A stretch of DNA of 64,000 nt. Source: Pseudalgibacter alginicilyticus (GTDB lineage Bacteria; Bacteroidota; Bacteroidia; Flavobacteriales; Flavobacteriaceae). The notes under the pieces are model-generated. The model was not told the DNA's origin. It saw nothing but the letters and a program-made list of their open reading frames with translations, and did no database searches. Of this stretch, positions 8,839 to 16,928 are shown piece after piece. The position numbers were made by a program, and so were the translations under genes. Where the stretch lies: assembly GCF_001310225.1 (NCBI RefSeq), contig NZ_CP012898.1, positions 3,900,001-3,964,000 on the forward strand, written 5' to 3'. Numbering within the stretch: position 1 is the stretch's first letter; the number at the start of each line of letters is the position of its first letter.

Positions 8839-10068
8839 ATGTTTTTTTCATCTAAAATAAAATCAAAATACAATCCAAAACGTTTAGCGGTAAAACTAAA
8901 CTCTAAAGGCGAGCAGTTTGTTTTAAGTGGCCATCCGTGGGTGTTTTCTAATAATATTACTAAAATAAATGAGGATGCTAAATCGGGCGATTTAGCCATA
9001 ATTTTTAGTAAAAACAAAAACCGTGTGGTAGGCTTGGGCTTGTTTGATGCCAAATCTCCCATTCGGATTAAAATGCTACATAGCGGATTTGAAAAAGCAG
9101 AAATCAATGAAGCTTTTTTTAAGGAAAAAATTAAAGAAGCTTTTGCTAAACGCATACCATTATTAAAAATAAATACCAATAGCTACCGTTTGTTGTTTGG
9201 CGAAAACGATGGTTTTCCAGGATTGATAGCAGACGTTTATGCACAAGTTTTAGTTGTTAAAATTTATTCAGAAATTTGGTTGCCTTATTTAGAAATGATT
9301 ATTCCTAGTTTACAACAGGTTTCCAAAGCAGAAACTGTTGTTTTGCGTTTAAGTAGAAGTTTGGAAAATTCTAAAACACATCAAATTCAAAATGGCGAAG
9401 TGGTTTATGGAACTTTAGATAAAGAAGTTGTAAAGTTTGTAGAACACGGTGTTAATTTTTCAGCTAATGTAATTGTAGGTCATAAAACGGGTTATTTTTT
9501 AGACCATAGAGCCAACAGAAAACAAGTAGGCGAGTGGAGTAAAGGAAAAACTGTTTTAGATGTGTTTAGTTACGCAGGTGGATTTTCTGTACATGCTTTG
9601 TATAATGGAGCAAAACAAGTTACCAGTTTAGATATAAGCAAACACGCCTTAGAGATTGCTATTGAAAATGGTAAGTTGAACCGTTATACAGGCGAACACA
9701 AAACGATAGTTGGTGATGCTTTTGAGGTATTAAAAAATCTTATAAAAAAAGGAGTGACTTTTGATGTTGTGGTCATAGATCCTCCTAGTTTTGCAAAACA
9801 GGCTTCAGAAATAGATTTAGCTAAAAAGAAATATGCCCAATTGGCAGAATTAGGCGAAAAGTTAACCGCTAAAAAAGGCTTATTAGTTTTAGCATCCTGT
9901 TCATCTAGAGTGGCATCTCAAGTTTTTTTTGATATTAATAGTCAAACATTGGCAGGAACTGGACGGTACTATAAGATGATTCTTCAAACGAGTCATGATA
10001 TAGACCATCCTATTGGGTTCCCTGAAGGTGCTTATTTAAAATGTGGGTATTACCAATTTTTAGAATAG
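8839..10068 (+). CDS. class I SAM-dependent rRNA methyltransferase (RlmI-like)
   Basis: 409 residues. An N-terminal PUA RNA-binding domain shows FVLSGHPWVFSNNI (about 27-40) and is followed by the RlmI-type middle domain. The C-terminal Rossmann fold has VLDVFSYAGGFSVHAL (SAM loop, about 236-251), VVIDPPSFAK (about 312-321) and the LASCSS segment with the catalytic cysteine. This is the layout of m5C rRNA methyltransferases such as E. coli RlmI, which modifies 23S rRNA; the exact target here is inferred. A TACTTTTG -7 box at 8812-8819 lies 19 bases before the ATG. The gene is divergent from the DUF4377 gene and convergent with the next gene, with 6 bases between stops. Confidence 0.9.
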   Translation: MFFSSKIKSKYNPKRLAVKLNSKGEQFVLSGHPWVFSNNITKINEDAKSGDLAIIFSKNKNRVVGLGLFDAKSPIRIKMLHSGFEKAEINEAFFKEKIKEAFAKRIPLLKINTNSYRLLFGENDGFPGLIADVYAQVLVVKIYSEIWLPYLEMIIPSLQQVSKAETVVLRLSRSLENSKTHQIQNGEVVYGTLDKEVVKFVEHGVNFSANVIVGHKTGYFLDHRANRKQVGEWSKGKTVLDVFSYAGGFSVHALYNGAKQVTSLDISKHALEIAIENGKLNRYTGEHKTIVGDAFEVLKNLIKKGVTFDVVVIDPPSFAKQASEIDLAKKKYAQLAELGEKLTAKKGLLVLASCSSRVASQVFFDINSQTLAGTGRYYKMILQTSHDIDHPIGFPEGAYLKCGYYQFLE

Positions 10069-10074
10069 TTGAAT

Positions 10075-10575
10075 TTAAATAAACTCACCTTGTTTGTTTG
10101 TTTTTACAGTAAGTATAGAATCCACGTTTTTAATTTTGATTCTGTACTCTTGTTTTAAATCATCCTTATCGCTATTAAAGTTAGCAACATAAACATCTTC
10201 AATAATACTGTAATTTGGATATTTTTCAGCAACCGCTTGCATGACTGCTAAGGGCAATCGGATGTTTTTGTATTTTTCAAAGGTTTTAATAATTTTTCCC
10301 TCTCTATTAAAAGATGCAATTATTTGTCCTTCAGGAATTTTAAAAGTTACATTATAAATGTCTTTTTTAGAATCGTAAAGGTTGGATATTTCAGAATGAT
10401 CATAGTTTAGTAAAGCTTCCTCTAATTTTTTGATGTAATTAATTGAGTTTTCATTAACAACAGAATTGATATAATCTGAATGCGCTGAAATTATAGTTTC
10501 AGGGAGTTCAACAGTTTGTGAATGCATGAAGACAAAGCTGCCTAAAGCTAATATGCTAAATATTATTTTTTTCAT
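10075..10575 (-). CDS. exported PepSY/BLIP-like periplasmic protein
   Basis: 166 residues with a Sec signal peptide (residues 1-19, cleavage after HSQ). The mature part repeats the pattern of PepSY-like/DUF2874-type beta-lactamase-inhibitor-fold proteins: a helix with AVMQAVAEKYPNYSI (about 110-124) followed by a strand pair of the kind YRIKIKNVDSILTVKTNK. Some databases call homologues nicotinate-nucleotide adenylyltransferase; no HxGH or ISSTxxR motif is present, so I reject that. Its promoter (10604-10611, minus strand) is embedded in an inverted repeat and lies beside a 15-base element repeated at the divergent nitronate monooxygenase promoter, suggesting shared control. Likely an envelope-stress or sensor-associated protein; function unproven. 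Confidence 0.7.
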   Translation of the reverse strand: MKKIIFSILALGSFVFMHSQTVELPETIISAHSDYINSVVNENSINYIKKLEEALLNYDHSEISNLYDSKKDIYNVTFKIPEGQIIASFNREGKIIKTFEKYKNIRLPLAVMQAVAEKYPNYSIIEDVYVANFNSDKDDLKQEYRIKIKNVDSILTVKTNKQGEFI

Positions 10576-10589
10576 AATCTGGAGATTTT

Positions 10590-10628
10590 AGTTAATTGTT
10601 AACCAAAATTAACTATGCGTGCATAATA
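10590..10628 (-). promoter_or_regulatory. minus-strand promoter with overlapping operators
   Basis: CAAAATTA at 10604-10611 reads TAATTTTG on the minus strand, 28 bases before the ATG of the periplasmic protein gene. It lies inside the inverted repeat AGTTAATT-N9-AATTAACT (10590-10614), whose loop contains GTTAAC. Adjacent at 10614-10628 is TATGCGTGCATAATA, identical to a copy at the divergent promoter. A TTATGCGT half-site sits between them at 10660-10667. Confidence 0.6.
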
Positions 10629-10707
10629 AAAAAATGATAAAAGTCATATTGTCAGATATTTATGCGTTTTTTCTATGTTAAAATCTTAATCCATTGATTG
10701 TTAGGTG

Positions 10708-10736
10708 TTATGCGTGCATAATATTTAGTATATTTG
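10708..10736 (+). promoter_or_regulatory. plus-strand promoter with palindromic operator
   Basis: TATATTTG at 10729-10736 is a perfect -7 box, 14 bases before the ATG at 10751. Five bases upstream lies the palindrome TTATGC-GT-GCATAA (10708-10721), within the 15-base direct repeat also present at 10614-10628. A dimeric regulator there would cover the -33/-7 spacer. Confidence 0.65.
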
Positions 10737-10750
10737 ATAAACTTATTTTT

Positions 10751-11698
10751 ATGACCACAACATTAACTGCATTACTTAAAATAAAGTATCCTATTATTCA
10801 AGCTCCTATGTTTTTGGTGTCTAATGTTGATATGGTTGTAGAAGCTATGAAATCAGGTATAGCTGGTTGTATCCCTGCATTGAATTATAGAACTTTAGAA
10901 GAATTAAAGGCTGCTATTAAAGCATTAAAAGCAGCTAAAGTAGCGGGAGGTTCATTTGGTTTTAATTTAATCGTAAACAAATCTAATGTAAAATATAAAG
11001 CACAATTAGAAGTGATTTGTGATTTGGGTTGTGATTTTATAATTACGTCATTGGGGAGTCCCGAAGAAACTATCAAACAAGCACATAAAGCAGGTATTAA
11101 AGTATTTTGTGATGTGGTAGATTTAAAATTTGCTCAAAAAGTGGAACGTTTAGGAGCCGATGCAATTATAGCTGTAAATAATCAAGCAGGTGGGCATCGA
11201 GGTACTATTTCTCCAAAAGATTTAATAACCAATTTGGTAGCAGAGTGTGATATTCCAATTATTTCAGCAGGTGGTGTAGGAAATAAAAAAGATATCGATA
11301 TTATGCTAAGCTATGGTGCAGCTGGAGTTTCTGTTGGAAGTCCGTTTATAGCCTCTGTGGAAGCTGGTGTCACTAATGAGTATAAGCAAGCTTGTGTGGA
11401 TTATGGTGCTAAGGATATAGTTATGACAGAGCGAATATCTGGGACACCATGCACCGTTATTAATACACCTTATGTTAAAAAAATAGGTACTAAAGCTACT
11501 TGGTTGGAGTCGGTTTTAAACAAGCATAAGATACTTAAAAAATGGGTTAAAATGGTCAGGTTTAGTATTGGTATGCGCGCAACTGAAAAAGCAGCTAAAA
11601 AAGCCACTTATAAAACGGTTTGGGTAGCAGGCCCTAGTATTGAGCAAACTACCGAAATTTTGCCTGTAAAAGATATTGTAAAGCGTTTGATTTATTAG
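10751..11698 (+). CDS. nitronate monooxygenase family FMN-dependent oxidoreductase
   Basis: 315 residues from the ATG at 10751. An in-frame upstream start is possible, but the TATATTTG promoter lies inside that extension, so the shorter form is right. The protein is an FMN TIM barrel with PIIQAPM near the N-terminus, GFNLIV, IAVNNQAGGHRG (the His is in the position of the catalytic base) and the phosphate-binding PIISAGGVGNKKDI plus GAAGVSVGSPFIAS. Class I members oxidise toxic alkyl nitronates such as propionate-3-nitronate to oxoacids using O2; many relatives have other or unknown substrates. It stands alone, divergent from a periplasmic protein gene with which it shares a putative operator. 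Confidence 0.88.
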   Translation: MTTTLTALLKIKYPIIQAPMFLVSNVDMVVEAMKSGIAGCIPALNYRTLEELKAAIKALKAAKVAGGSFGFNLIVNKSNVKYKAQLEVICDLGCDFIITSLGSPEETIKQAHKAGIKVFCDVVDLKFAQKVERLGADAIIAVNNQAGGHRGTISPKDLITNLVAECDIPIISAGGVGNKKDIDIMLSYGAAGVSVGSPFIASVEAGVTNEYKQACVDYGAKDIVMTERISGTPCTVINTPYVKKIGTKATWLESVLNKHKILKKWVKMVRFSIGMRATEKAAKKATYKTVWVAGPSIEQTTEILPVKDIVKRLIY

Positions 11699-11784
11699 TA
11701 CATACATTTTGCTTTTTTTACTATGATTTAGTAGCTATAATCTGTATTTTTATTGTGTTTAATTTTTAAAAAATAATCAGCATT

Positions 11785-12675
11785 ATGTGGTGTAAATTGT
11801 CAGTGTCTTTAAGTTTTATATTTCTTCTTTGTGTTTCTTGTGGAAAAAATAAAAAACAAGCAAACACAGAAATTGTTAGAGAAACCAAGCAGCCAAGTTT
11901 GGAATTACTTTGGCAAACAGATTCCTTATTAACAACTTGTGAATCTGTATTGTATGATAAAGCTTCAAAAACGATTTATGTGTCTAATATTAATGTTGGT
12001 CCATGGGATAAGGATGAAAACGGCTTTATTTCAACTATAAATACTAATGGAGACATTACTGAACTAAAATGGTTGGAAGGCGGTTTAAGTGCGCCAAAAG
12101 GCATGGGGATGTTTAACGGAAAATTATATGTAAATGATATTGATGATTTGGTTGAAATTGATATTAAAAAAAAGCAAATTTTAAATAAGTATACTGTGGC
12201 AGATAATCCACAGTTAAATGATATTACTGTAAGTTCAGATGGTGTGGTTTATACTTCGGGTTCCAATTCCAATGCGGTACATAAACTTGAAAATGATGAG
12301 GTGCGTTTAGTTGCCAAAGATTCATTAGGAAGAATGAATGGTTTGCTATGGGAAAATGATATCTTGTATTATCTGAACTTTAAAACCAATGTTTTGGGAA
12401 CTTTAAATTTTGATACTAAAACGTTTAATGTTTTAACTGAAGACATAGAACAAGCTGATGGTTTAGTACGTTTGGAAAATGGAGATTTTATTGCTTCTGG
12501 TTGGTCCGGACAGCTGTTTTATATCCATGCTAAAGATTGGACAAAAACCTTATTATTAGATACGCGTGATGAAGGGGTTTATGCCGCTGATATTGATTAT
12601 ATTCCAGAAACACAAACCTTGTTAGTTCCCACCTTTTTTCATAATAGGGTGATGGCTTACAAGGTGAATTTTTAA
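11785..12675 (+). CDS. SMP-30/gluconolactonase-like beta-propeller lipoprotein
   Basis: 296 residues. The signal ends in the lipobox CVSCG (Cys19), placing the protein in the cell envelope. The rest is a series of short beta-rich repeats of a six-bladed propeller: ESVLYDKASKTIYVSN, LSAPKGMGMFNGKLYVND, LNDITVSSDGVVYTS, RMNGLLWENDILYYLN, ADGLVRLENGDFIASG. The acidic and Asn residues at blade starts correspond to the Ca2+ site of the SMP-30 (senescence marker protein/gluconolactonase) superfamily. A lactonase or hydrolase activity is possible but no substrate can be assigned. It lies 86 bases after the nitronate monooxygenase gene and may be read through from it. Confidence 0.75.
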   Translation: MWCKLSVSLSFIFLLCVSCGKNKKQANTEIVRETKQPSLELLWQTDSLLTTCESVLYDKASKTIYVSNINVGPWDKDENGFISTINTNGDITELKWLEGGLSAPKGMGMFNGKLYVNDIDDLVEIDIKKKQILNKYTVADNPQLNDITVSSDGVVYTSGSNSNAVHKLENDEVRLVAKDSLGRMNGLLWENDILYYLNFKTNVLGTLNFDTKTFNVLTEDIEQADGLVRLENGDFIASGWSGQLFYIHAKDWTKTLLLDTRDEGVYAADIDYIPETQTLLVPTFFHNRVMAYKVNF

Positions 12676-13248
12676 TTGTATTTTATACTATTTAAAGGTT
12701 TATTAAAAATGCATTTAATAGTTTAGTGTGCGTTTTTTTTGGGTTGTAAATGATATATAAAATATCAAAAAAAAGCTTAAATTCTATGAGTCATTGTCTT
12801 AGCTTAACAAGGCGTAAGAATAGAACTTAAATAGTAAGATTGTTTTTTTTATAATTAAATTAATAGAAGACTTTTTATACTAATACTTATGAAACTTTTT
12901 TTGAACTTAAAAGTTGAATTATATTTTATTGATTTAGGAAATAAAGAAGACTATTATAAAGAAAAGAGGATGATAACAATATTTAATTAAGCGATACATT
13001 GCATTAACGATTGCAGCCCTTCCACTTCTGCTGAGGATATACTTCATTTTTTTGTACAACTAAAATTATATTGGATTATTAAATTTTAAACCTTCTGTTT
13101 TGTTGTTAAGAAATTACATGTGTATAAAATCAAAAAAAATATATAGCGAAAAGCGTGTTAAAATGCCCAAAACATTAAAATAATTTCATAAAAAAACCAC
13201 TTCAAAAAAGAAGTGGTTTTAAATAGTATTTGATAAAATAATACCTAA
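12676..13248. other. 573-bp gap with no convincing gene
   Basis: The stretch is very AT-rich with T- and A-runs. The only neat reading frame is 12889-12990 on the plus strand (33 residues, MKLFLNLKVELYFIDLG..., hydrophobic then charged), with no recognisable family, promoter or ribosome-binding site; I treat it as unproven. A GC-richer island at about 12991-13040, including CAGCCCTTCCACTTCTGCTG, stands out and could be an RNA gene or a remnant of a dispersed repeat. The right end holds the minus-strand terminator of the next gene. Confidence 0.5.
13190..13220 (-). terminator. intrinsic terminator of the coiled-coil protein gene
   Basis: AAAACCACTTC (13193-13203) pairs with GAAGTGGTTTT (13210-13220) around an A6 loop. 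Read on the minus strand the stem is followed by a run of T (A-run 13190-13196 on the plus strand). It lies about 28 bases after the stop of the gene at 13249. Confidence 0.88.
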
Positions 13249-13875
13249 TTATTTTTTTGTTTTTTGTTTGTTTATTTCGTCTTGCAGTTGGCGTCTTACT
13301 TTTTGTTCGCGTTCTAAGGCTGTTTTGCGGTGTTCGTCAAATTCTTCTTCAATTTCAGCAAGATTGAGCTTTGCTTGTTTGGTAATGGCGTTGCTGTTTT
13401 TAAACTTATAAATAAAGAATAGTAGCAAGCCTAATAAGCCAGCAATAATAGTCCACATAAGCACATTGTAGTTGGTTTTACTCATTTGCATTCCAAACAA
13501 TGACATGCTGTCTTTTTCGTTATTTGTTTGCTCTAAATTGTTTTGAGTGTTTGCTAAATTTGCCTTTAAATCTGATATTTCTTTGGTTTGGCTATCCACT
13601 ACTATTTGAGTATCTACCAAATCTTTACGAATGGTTTTTAAAGAATCAATAGTATGAGCACGTAATGTAAGAAACATGCTAAGCCTTACTGCTTCATACA
13701 TCTCGCCATTTGTACCTCTAAAATTTCCAGATTTTCTTAAAATGTATTCAAATTGATTGTCAATCGTACCACTGTTTAATGATAGTTTATCTTCATCGGC
13801 TCCAGTTTGTGAAAATCCAGAAAAAGAGACAGTAAATAGGGTGGCTACAAAAAGCAATAGTTTAATAGGTTTCAT
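13249..13875 (-). CDS. envelope coiled-coil protein with one membrane helix
   Basis: 208 residues. Signal peptide (about 1-22, ending GFSQ), a mature N-terminal region, a long heptad-rich coiled coil (about 75-125, with LKANLANTQNNLEQTNNEKD), one transmembrane helix (about 139-160, MWTIIAGLLGLLLFFIYKF), then a basic, highly charged cytosolic coiled tail ending KQKTKK. This topology and sequence are conserved in Flavobacteriaceae, where it is sometimes mislabelled tRNA (guanine-N1)-methyltransferase; no methyltransferase motif is present. A structural or scaffolding role across the inner membrane is plausible. It is followed by its own terminator and is probably monocistronic. Confidence 0.75.
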   Translation of the reverse strand: MKPIKLLLFVATLFTVSFSGFSQTGADEDKLSLNSGTIDNQFEYILRKSGNFRGTNGEMYEAVRLSMFLTLRAHTIDSLKTIRKDLVDTQIVVDSQTKEISDLKANLANTQNNLEQTNNEKDSMSLFGMQMSKTNYNVLMWTIIAGLLGLLLFFIYKFKNSNAITKQAKLNLAEIEEEFDEHRKTALEREQKVRRQLQDEINKQKTKK

Positions 13876-13950
13876 TTAAGATTGGTTTATTTTGGTTGCT
13901 AAAATTTACGCAATTTATAAAATAATGTTTAGATGTCGCATTTTTTATAT

Positions 13951-13976
13951 AAAAAGCCTCACGTTATGTGAGGCTT
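13951..13976 (-). terminator. intrinsic terminator of htrA
   Basis: AAGCCTCAC (13954-13962) and GTGAGGCTT (13968-13976) form a 9-bp stem with loop GTTAT. On the minus strand the stem runs into a T-tract. It lies 64 bases beyond the stop of the HtrA gene. Confidence 0.88.
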
Positions 13977-14039
13977 AATTATATACGAAGCGAAAAATAA
14001 TTTAGATGTTTTTTAATGAGTTTCGCTGAATTTTATTTT

Positions 14040-15452
14040 TTATCTAAAATTGTAACGTTCTTTTTCGCCGTGTTCATTAATAATTTCGATGCGTAAAGGT
14101 TCATTTGGCGAACTGTTATCTAAAATATTTTTAGCATCATCAACAGAATTTATTTTGGTGTCGTTTATGGCTGAAATAATAGTACCAGGTTTTACACCAT
14201 TGTTTCTCCAATAGTCCGCATATTTTTCGTTTAGCTCTAATATTTTAACACCATTGGAAGCTTTATATTTCTTTAAATCTTCTTTTTTAGCATTTTTAAC
14301 TTGACCTACTAGTGGAATAATTGTGGTTTCATTTCTTGCTAATTTTACAGGAATGGTTTTTATATCACCATTACGAGAAAAGGTTACTTGTACAGTATCA
14401 TCTGGACGTTTGGTACTTAAATGACCACTTAAATCAGAAAACTTAGAAATTTTAACATTGTCAATTTCTTTGATAATGTCTCCTTTTTTCAAACCTGCTT
14501 TTTCAGCACCAGAGTCTTCCACAACACTATCAATATAAAAGCCTTGAGTGTCTTCAATGCCAATAGTTTCCGCAGTTTTACTATTTAAAGAGCCACCCAT
14601 AACGCCAAGAATACCATTTTGTACATTCCCGTATTCCATAATGTCTTCAATAACTTTGCGAGCTATATTGCTGGGTACAGCAAATGAATAACCGATGTAA
14701 GAGCCTGTTTGAGATGAAATAGCGGTGTTAATTCCAATAAGTTCACCATGAGTGTTAACCAAAGCACCACCAGAGTTTCCTGGGTTTACAGCAGCATCCG
14801 TTTGAATAAAAGATTGTGAATATGTTCCGCCACTTAAATCTCTAGATTTAGCACTAATAATACCTGCTGTGACAGTAGAGGTTAAATTAAACGGGTTACC
14901 AACGGCTAATACCCATTCTCCAATTTTAGCTTGGTCGGAATCTCCAAATGCAGCATATGGTAATTCTTCATCGGCTTCAATTTTTAGTAAGGCAATATCT
15001 GTTTTGGCATCTGAGCCTATGATTTTGGCATCGTATGTTTTATTATCGTTTAATGTTACCGTGAGTTCTTGAGAGTTATTAATAACATGGTTGTTTGTTA
15101 TAATATAACCATCGGGTGTAATAATAACACCAGAACCAGTACCAACTTGTGCTTGTTGAGGATTTCTACCAGAAAAGAAATCTTGAATGGTCATTTGTCT
15201 AGACCGCATAGACGTATTCTTTACGTGAACAACAGAATGGATACTGTTTTCTGCTGCTTTGGTAAAGTCTGGAGTTTCGTACGCTTTATAAAGTGCGTTA
15301 CTTGCATTATTTGTTGGCAAAAATGTTGCTGTTGGTGATTCGGTATTTGAAACCGGTGCAGGGGTTTCTTTTTCTAAAAATAGTTTATATGAACCTAAAG
15401 TTAAAATACCACCTAATGCTGAAACTAATACTAATGTTGCAAATTTTTTCAT
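14040..15452 (-). CDS. HtrA/DegP-type periplasmic serine protease
   Basis: 470 residues. An N-terminal signal/anchor helix (about 5-25) is followed by a trypsin-like domain with a complete catalytic triad: His122 in TNNHV, Asp152 in TDIALLKI, Ser227 in GNSGGAL. Two PDZ domains follow (about 283-375 and 385-465), the second ending at the C-terminus; this is the two-PDZ DegP/DegQ layout. It degrades or refolds damaged envelope proteins. The gene is divergent from dapF; the 178-bp spacer contains four helically phased TTTAAC repeats. No TAnnTTTG box is visible for the htrA direction, so its promoter may be regulator-dependent or recognised by an alternative sigma factor. Confidence 0.95.
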   Translation of the reverse strand: MKKFATLVLVSALGGILTLGSYKLFLEKETPAPVSNTESPTATFLPTNNASNALYKAYETPDFTKAAENSIHSVVHVKNTSMRSRQMTIQDFFSGRNPQQAQVGTGSGVIITPDGYIITNNHVINNSQELTVTLNDNKTYDAKIIGSDAKTDIALLKIEADEELPYAAFGDSDQAKIGEWVLAVGNPFNLTSTVTAGIISAKSRDLSGGTYSQSFIQTDAAVNPGNSGGALVNTHGELIGINTAISSQTGSYIGYSFAVPSNIARKVIEDIMEYGNVQNGILGVMGGSLNSKTAETIGIEDTQGFYIDSVVEDSGAEKAGLKKGDIIKEIDNVKISKFSDLSGHLSTKRPDDTVQVTFSRNGDIKTIPVKLARNETTIIPLVGQVKNAKKEDLKKYKASNGVKILELNEKYADYWRNNGVKPGTIISAINDTKINSVDDAKNILDNSSPNEPLRIEIINEHGEKERYNFR

Positions 15453-15550
15453 TGTGTGTTATAATTAATATGTGTTTTTAGTTAAAATAATATGGATGTT
15501 ATTTTTAATTAACGATTAAAATTAAATATTTATTGAATGGCCTGTTATGT

Positions 15551-15589
15551 TTTAACGATTTTTAACGCCCACTTTAACGACTTTTAACA
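15551..15589. promoter_or_regulatory. four phased TTTAAC repeats between htrA and dapF
   Basis: TTTAACG at 15551-15557, 15561-15567 and 15573-15579, and TTTAACA at 15583-15589: steps of 10, 12 and 10 bases, so all four lie on about the same DNA face. Relative to the predicted dapF start site they span about -37 to -75, a typical place for an activator. They could also serve htrA, about 100 bp away on the other strand. Confidence 0.5.
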
Positions 15590-15613
15590 ACAAAAAAAAT
15601 AGTTAAATATTCC

Positions 15614-15621
15614 TATATTTG
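15614..15621 (+). promoter_or_regulatory. -7 box of the dapF operon promoter
   Basis: TATATTTG is a perfect TAnnTTTG match only 9 bases before the dapF ATG, predicting a very short or absent leader. No TTG is seen at the right distance upstream; the phased repeats occupy that area. Confidence 0.65.
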
Positions 15622-15630
15622 TGCTTCTAT

Positions 15631-16407
15631 ATGAAACAGACTTTTTACAAATACCAAGGAACAGGAAACGATTTTGTGATGATTGATAATCGTCAACAGA
15701 TATTCGACAAAAATGATACCAAACATGTGGCTTTTTTATGTGACAGACGTTTTGGCATAGGAGCTGATGGCTTAATTTTGTTAGAAAATCATGATACTTT
15801 AGATTTTAAGATGGTGTATTACAACGCCGATGGAAATGAGAGTACTATGTGTGGAAATGGAGGCCGCTGCTTGGTTGCTTTTGCAAAACAATTAGGAGTG
15901 ATTACAGACACTTGTTCTTTTGAGGCCATTGATGGATTGCATAACGCTTCTATAGAAAATGGGATTGTTAAACTTCAGATGCAGGACGTTGATACGGTTG
16001 AAAAATATGATAATCATGTTTTTTTAAATACAGGTTCGCCCCATCATGTGCAATTTGAATCAGATATAGAAGCATTTGATATTAAAATAAAAGGATCAAA
16101 AATTAGATATGGTGCCCCTTATAATCAAGTAGGGACAAATGTGAATTTTGTAAAACAATTAACAGATTCTCATTTTAAAGTGAGAACTTATGAGCGCGGG
16201 GTAGAAGATGAAACTTTGTCATGTGGTACAGGTGTTACTGCTGTTGCTATTGCTATGCATTATATAGGTAAAACGAAAAAAAATCATGTTAAATTAAGTG
16301 TTCAAGGAGGTGAATTGCATGTAACATTTGATTTTGAAAGTGGTTCCTATAGTAATGTTTGGTTAATTGGTCCGGCATCTTTTGTTTTTAAAGGTGAGTT
16401 AGTATGA
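15631..16407 (+). CDS. dapF: diaminopimelate epimerase
   Basis: 258 residues from the ATG at 15631, chosen because the family begins with this FxKYQGTGNDF segment (here KYQGTGNDFVMIDNR) and because the promoter -7 box ends 9 bases upstream. The two catalytic cysteines are present: Cys74 in MCGNGGRC and Cys198 in LSCGTGVTA. It converts LL- to meso-diaminopimelate for lysine and peptidoglycan in the cytosol. It heads an operon: its stop overlaps the start of the acetyltransferase gene (ATGATGA), followed directly by mltG and a DUF2279 gene, so precursor supply and cell-wall remodelling are co-transcribed. Confidence 0.97.
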   Translation: MKQTFYKYQGTGNDFVMIDNRQQIFDKNDTKHVAFLCDRRFGIGADGLILLENHDTLDFKMVYYNADGNESTMCGNGGRCLVAFAKQLGVITDTCSFEAIDGLHNASIENGIVKLQMQDVDTVEKYDNHVFLNTGSPHHVQFESDIEAFDIKIKGSKIRYGAPYNQVGTNVNFVKQLTDSHFKVRTYERGVEDETLSCGTGVTAVAIAMHYIGKTKKNHVKLSVQGGELHVTFDFESGSYSNVWLIGPASFVFKGELV

Positions 16408-16928
16408 TGACACTAAAAGGGGAACATATATACTTGCGTGCTTTAGAACCGGAAGATTTAGAGTTTATTCACGCGGTTGAAAATGATGAAACTGTTTGGG
16501 AAATTAGTAATACAATTACTCCTTATTCCAAATTTTTAATTAAACAATATTTAGAAAATGCTCATAAAGATATTTATGAAGTCAAACAATTACGTTTAGT
16601 TATTTCTACCTATGATAATCATACGATTGGTTTAATAGATTTATTTGATTTTGAACCTAAAAGTAAACGCGCAGGCATAGGTGTTTTGGTTAAAAACGAA
16701 GACAATAGGCAATTGGGCTACGGAAAAGAAGCGCTTAAATTGTTAGTTAATTATTGTTTTGTTCATTTAGGATTACATCAATTGTATTGTAATATTTCAG
16801 AAGAAAATGATGTGAGTATAAAATTGTTTAGCAATCAGGGTTTTAAAAATGTAGGCCTTAAAAAAGATTGGAATTTTATAAATGGTATTTATAAAAATGA
16901 ATATTTATTTCAACTTATCAATAATTAA
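16404..16928 (+). CDS. GNAT-family N-acetyltransferase (RimJ/RimL-like)
   Basis: 174 residues. It opens with LKGEHIYLRALEPEDLEFI, typical of the RimJ/RimL branch, and has the acetyl-CoA-binding stretch with EDNRQLGYGKEALKLLVNYC (about 95-114) and the late NVSIKLFSNQGF-type motif (here EENDVSIKLFSNQGF). It transfers an acetyl group from acetyl-CoA to an amine, perhaps a protein N-terminus, a spermidine or a small molecule. It overlaps dapF by four bases and ends one base before mltG begins, so translational coupling is likely. The acceptor cannot be inferred. Confidence 0.88.
   Translation: MMTLKGEHIYLRALEPEDLEFIHAVENDETVWEISNTITPYSKFLIKQYLENAHKDIYEVKQLRLVISTYDNHTIGLIDLFDFEPKSKRAGIGVLVKNEDNRQLGYGKEALKLLVNYCFVHLGLHQLYCNISEENDVSIKLFSNQGFKNVGLKKDWNFINGIYKNEYLFQLINN

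Noticed and set aside
10075-10575. Nicotinate-nucleotide adenylyltransferase
   Set aside because: A frequent database label for relatives, but HxGH and ISSTxxR motifs are absent and a signal peptide is present.
13249-13875. tRNA (guanine-N1)-methyltransferase
   Set aside because: No methyltransferase motif; the protein is a signal-peptide, coiled-coil, single-helix envelope protein.
16404-16928. Ribosomal-protein acetyltransferase RimJ/RimL proper
   Set aside because: The GNAT fold is clear but residues specific to RimJ or RimL substrates cannot be identified, so only the family is given.
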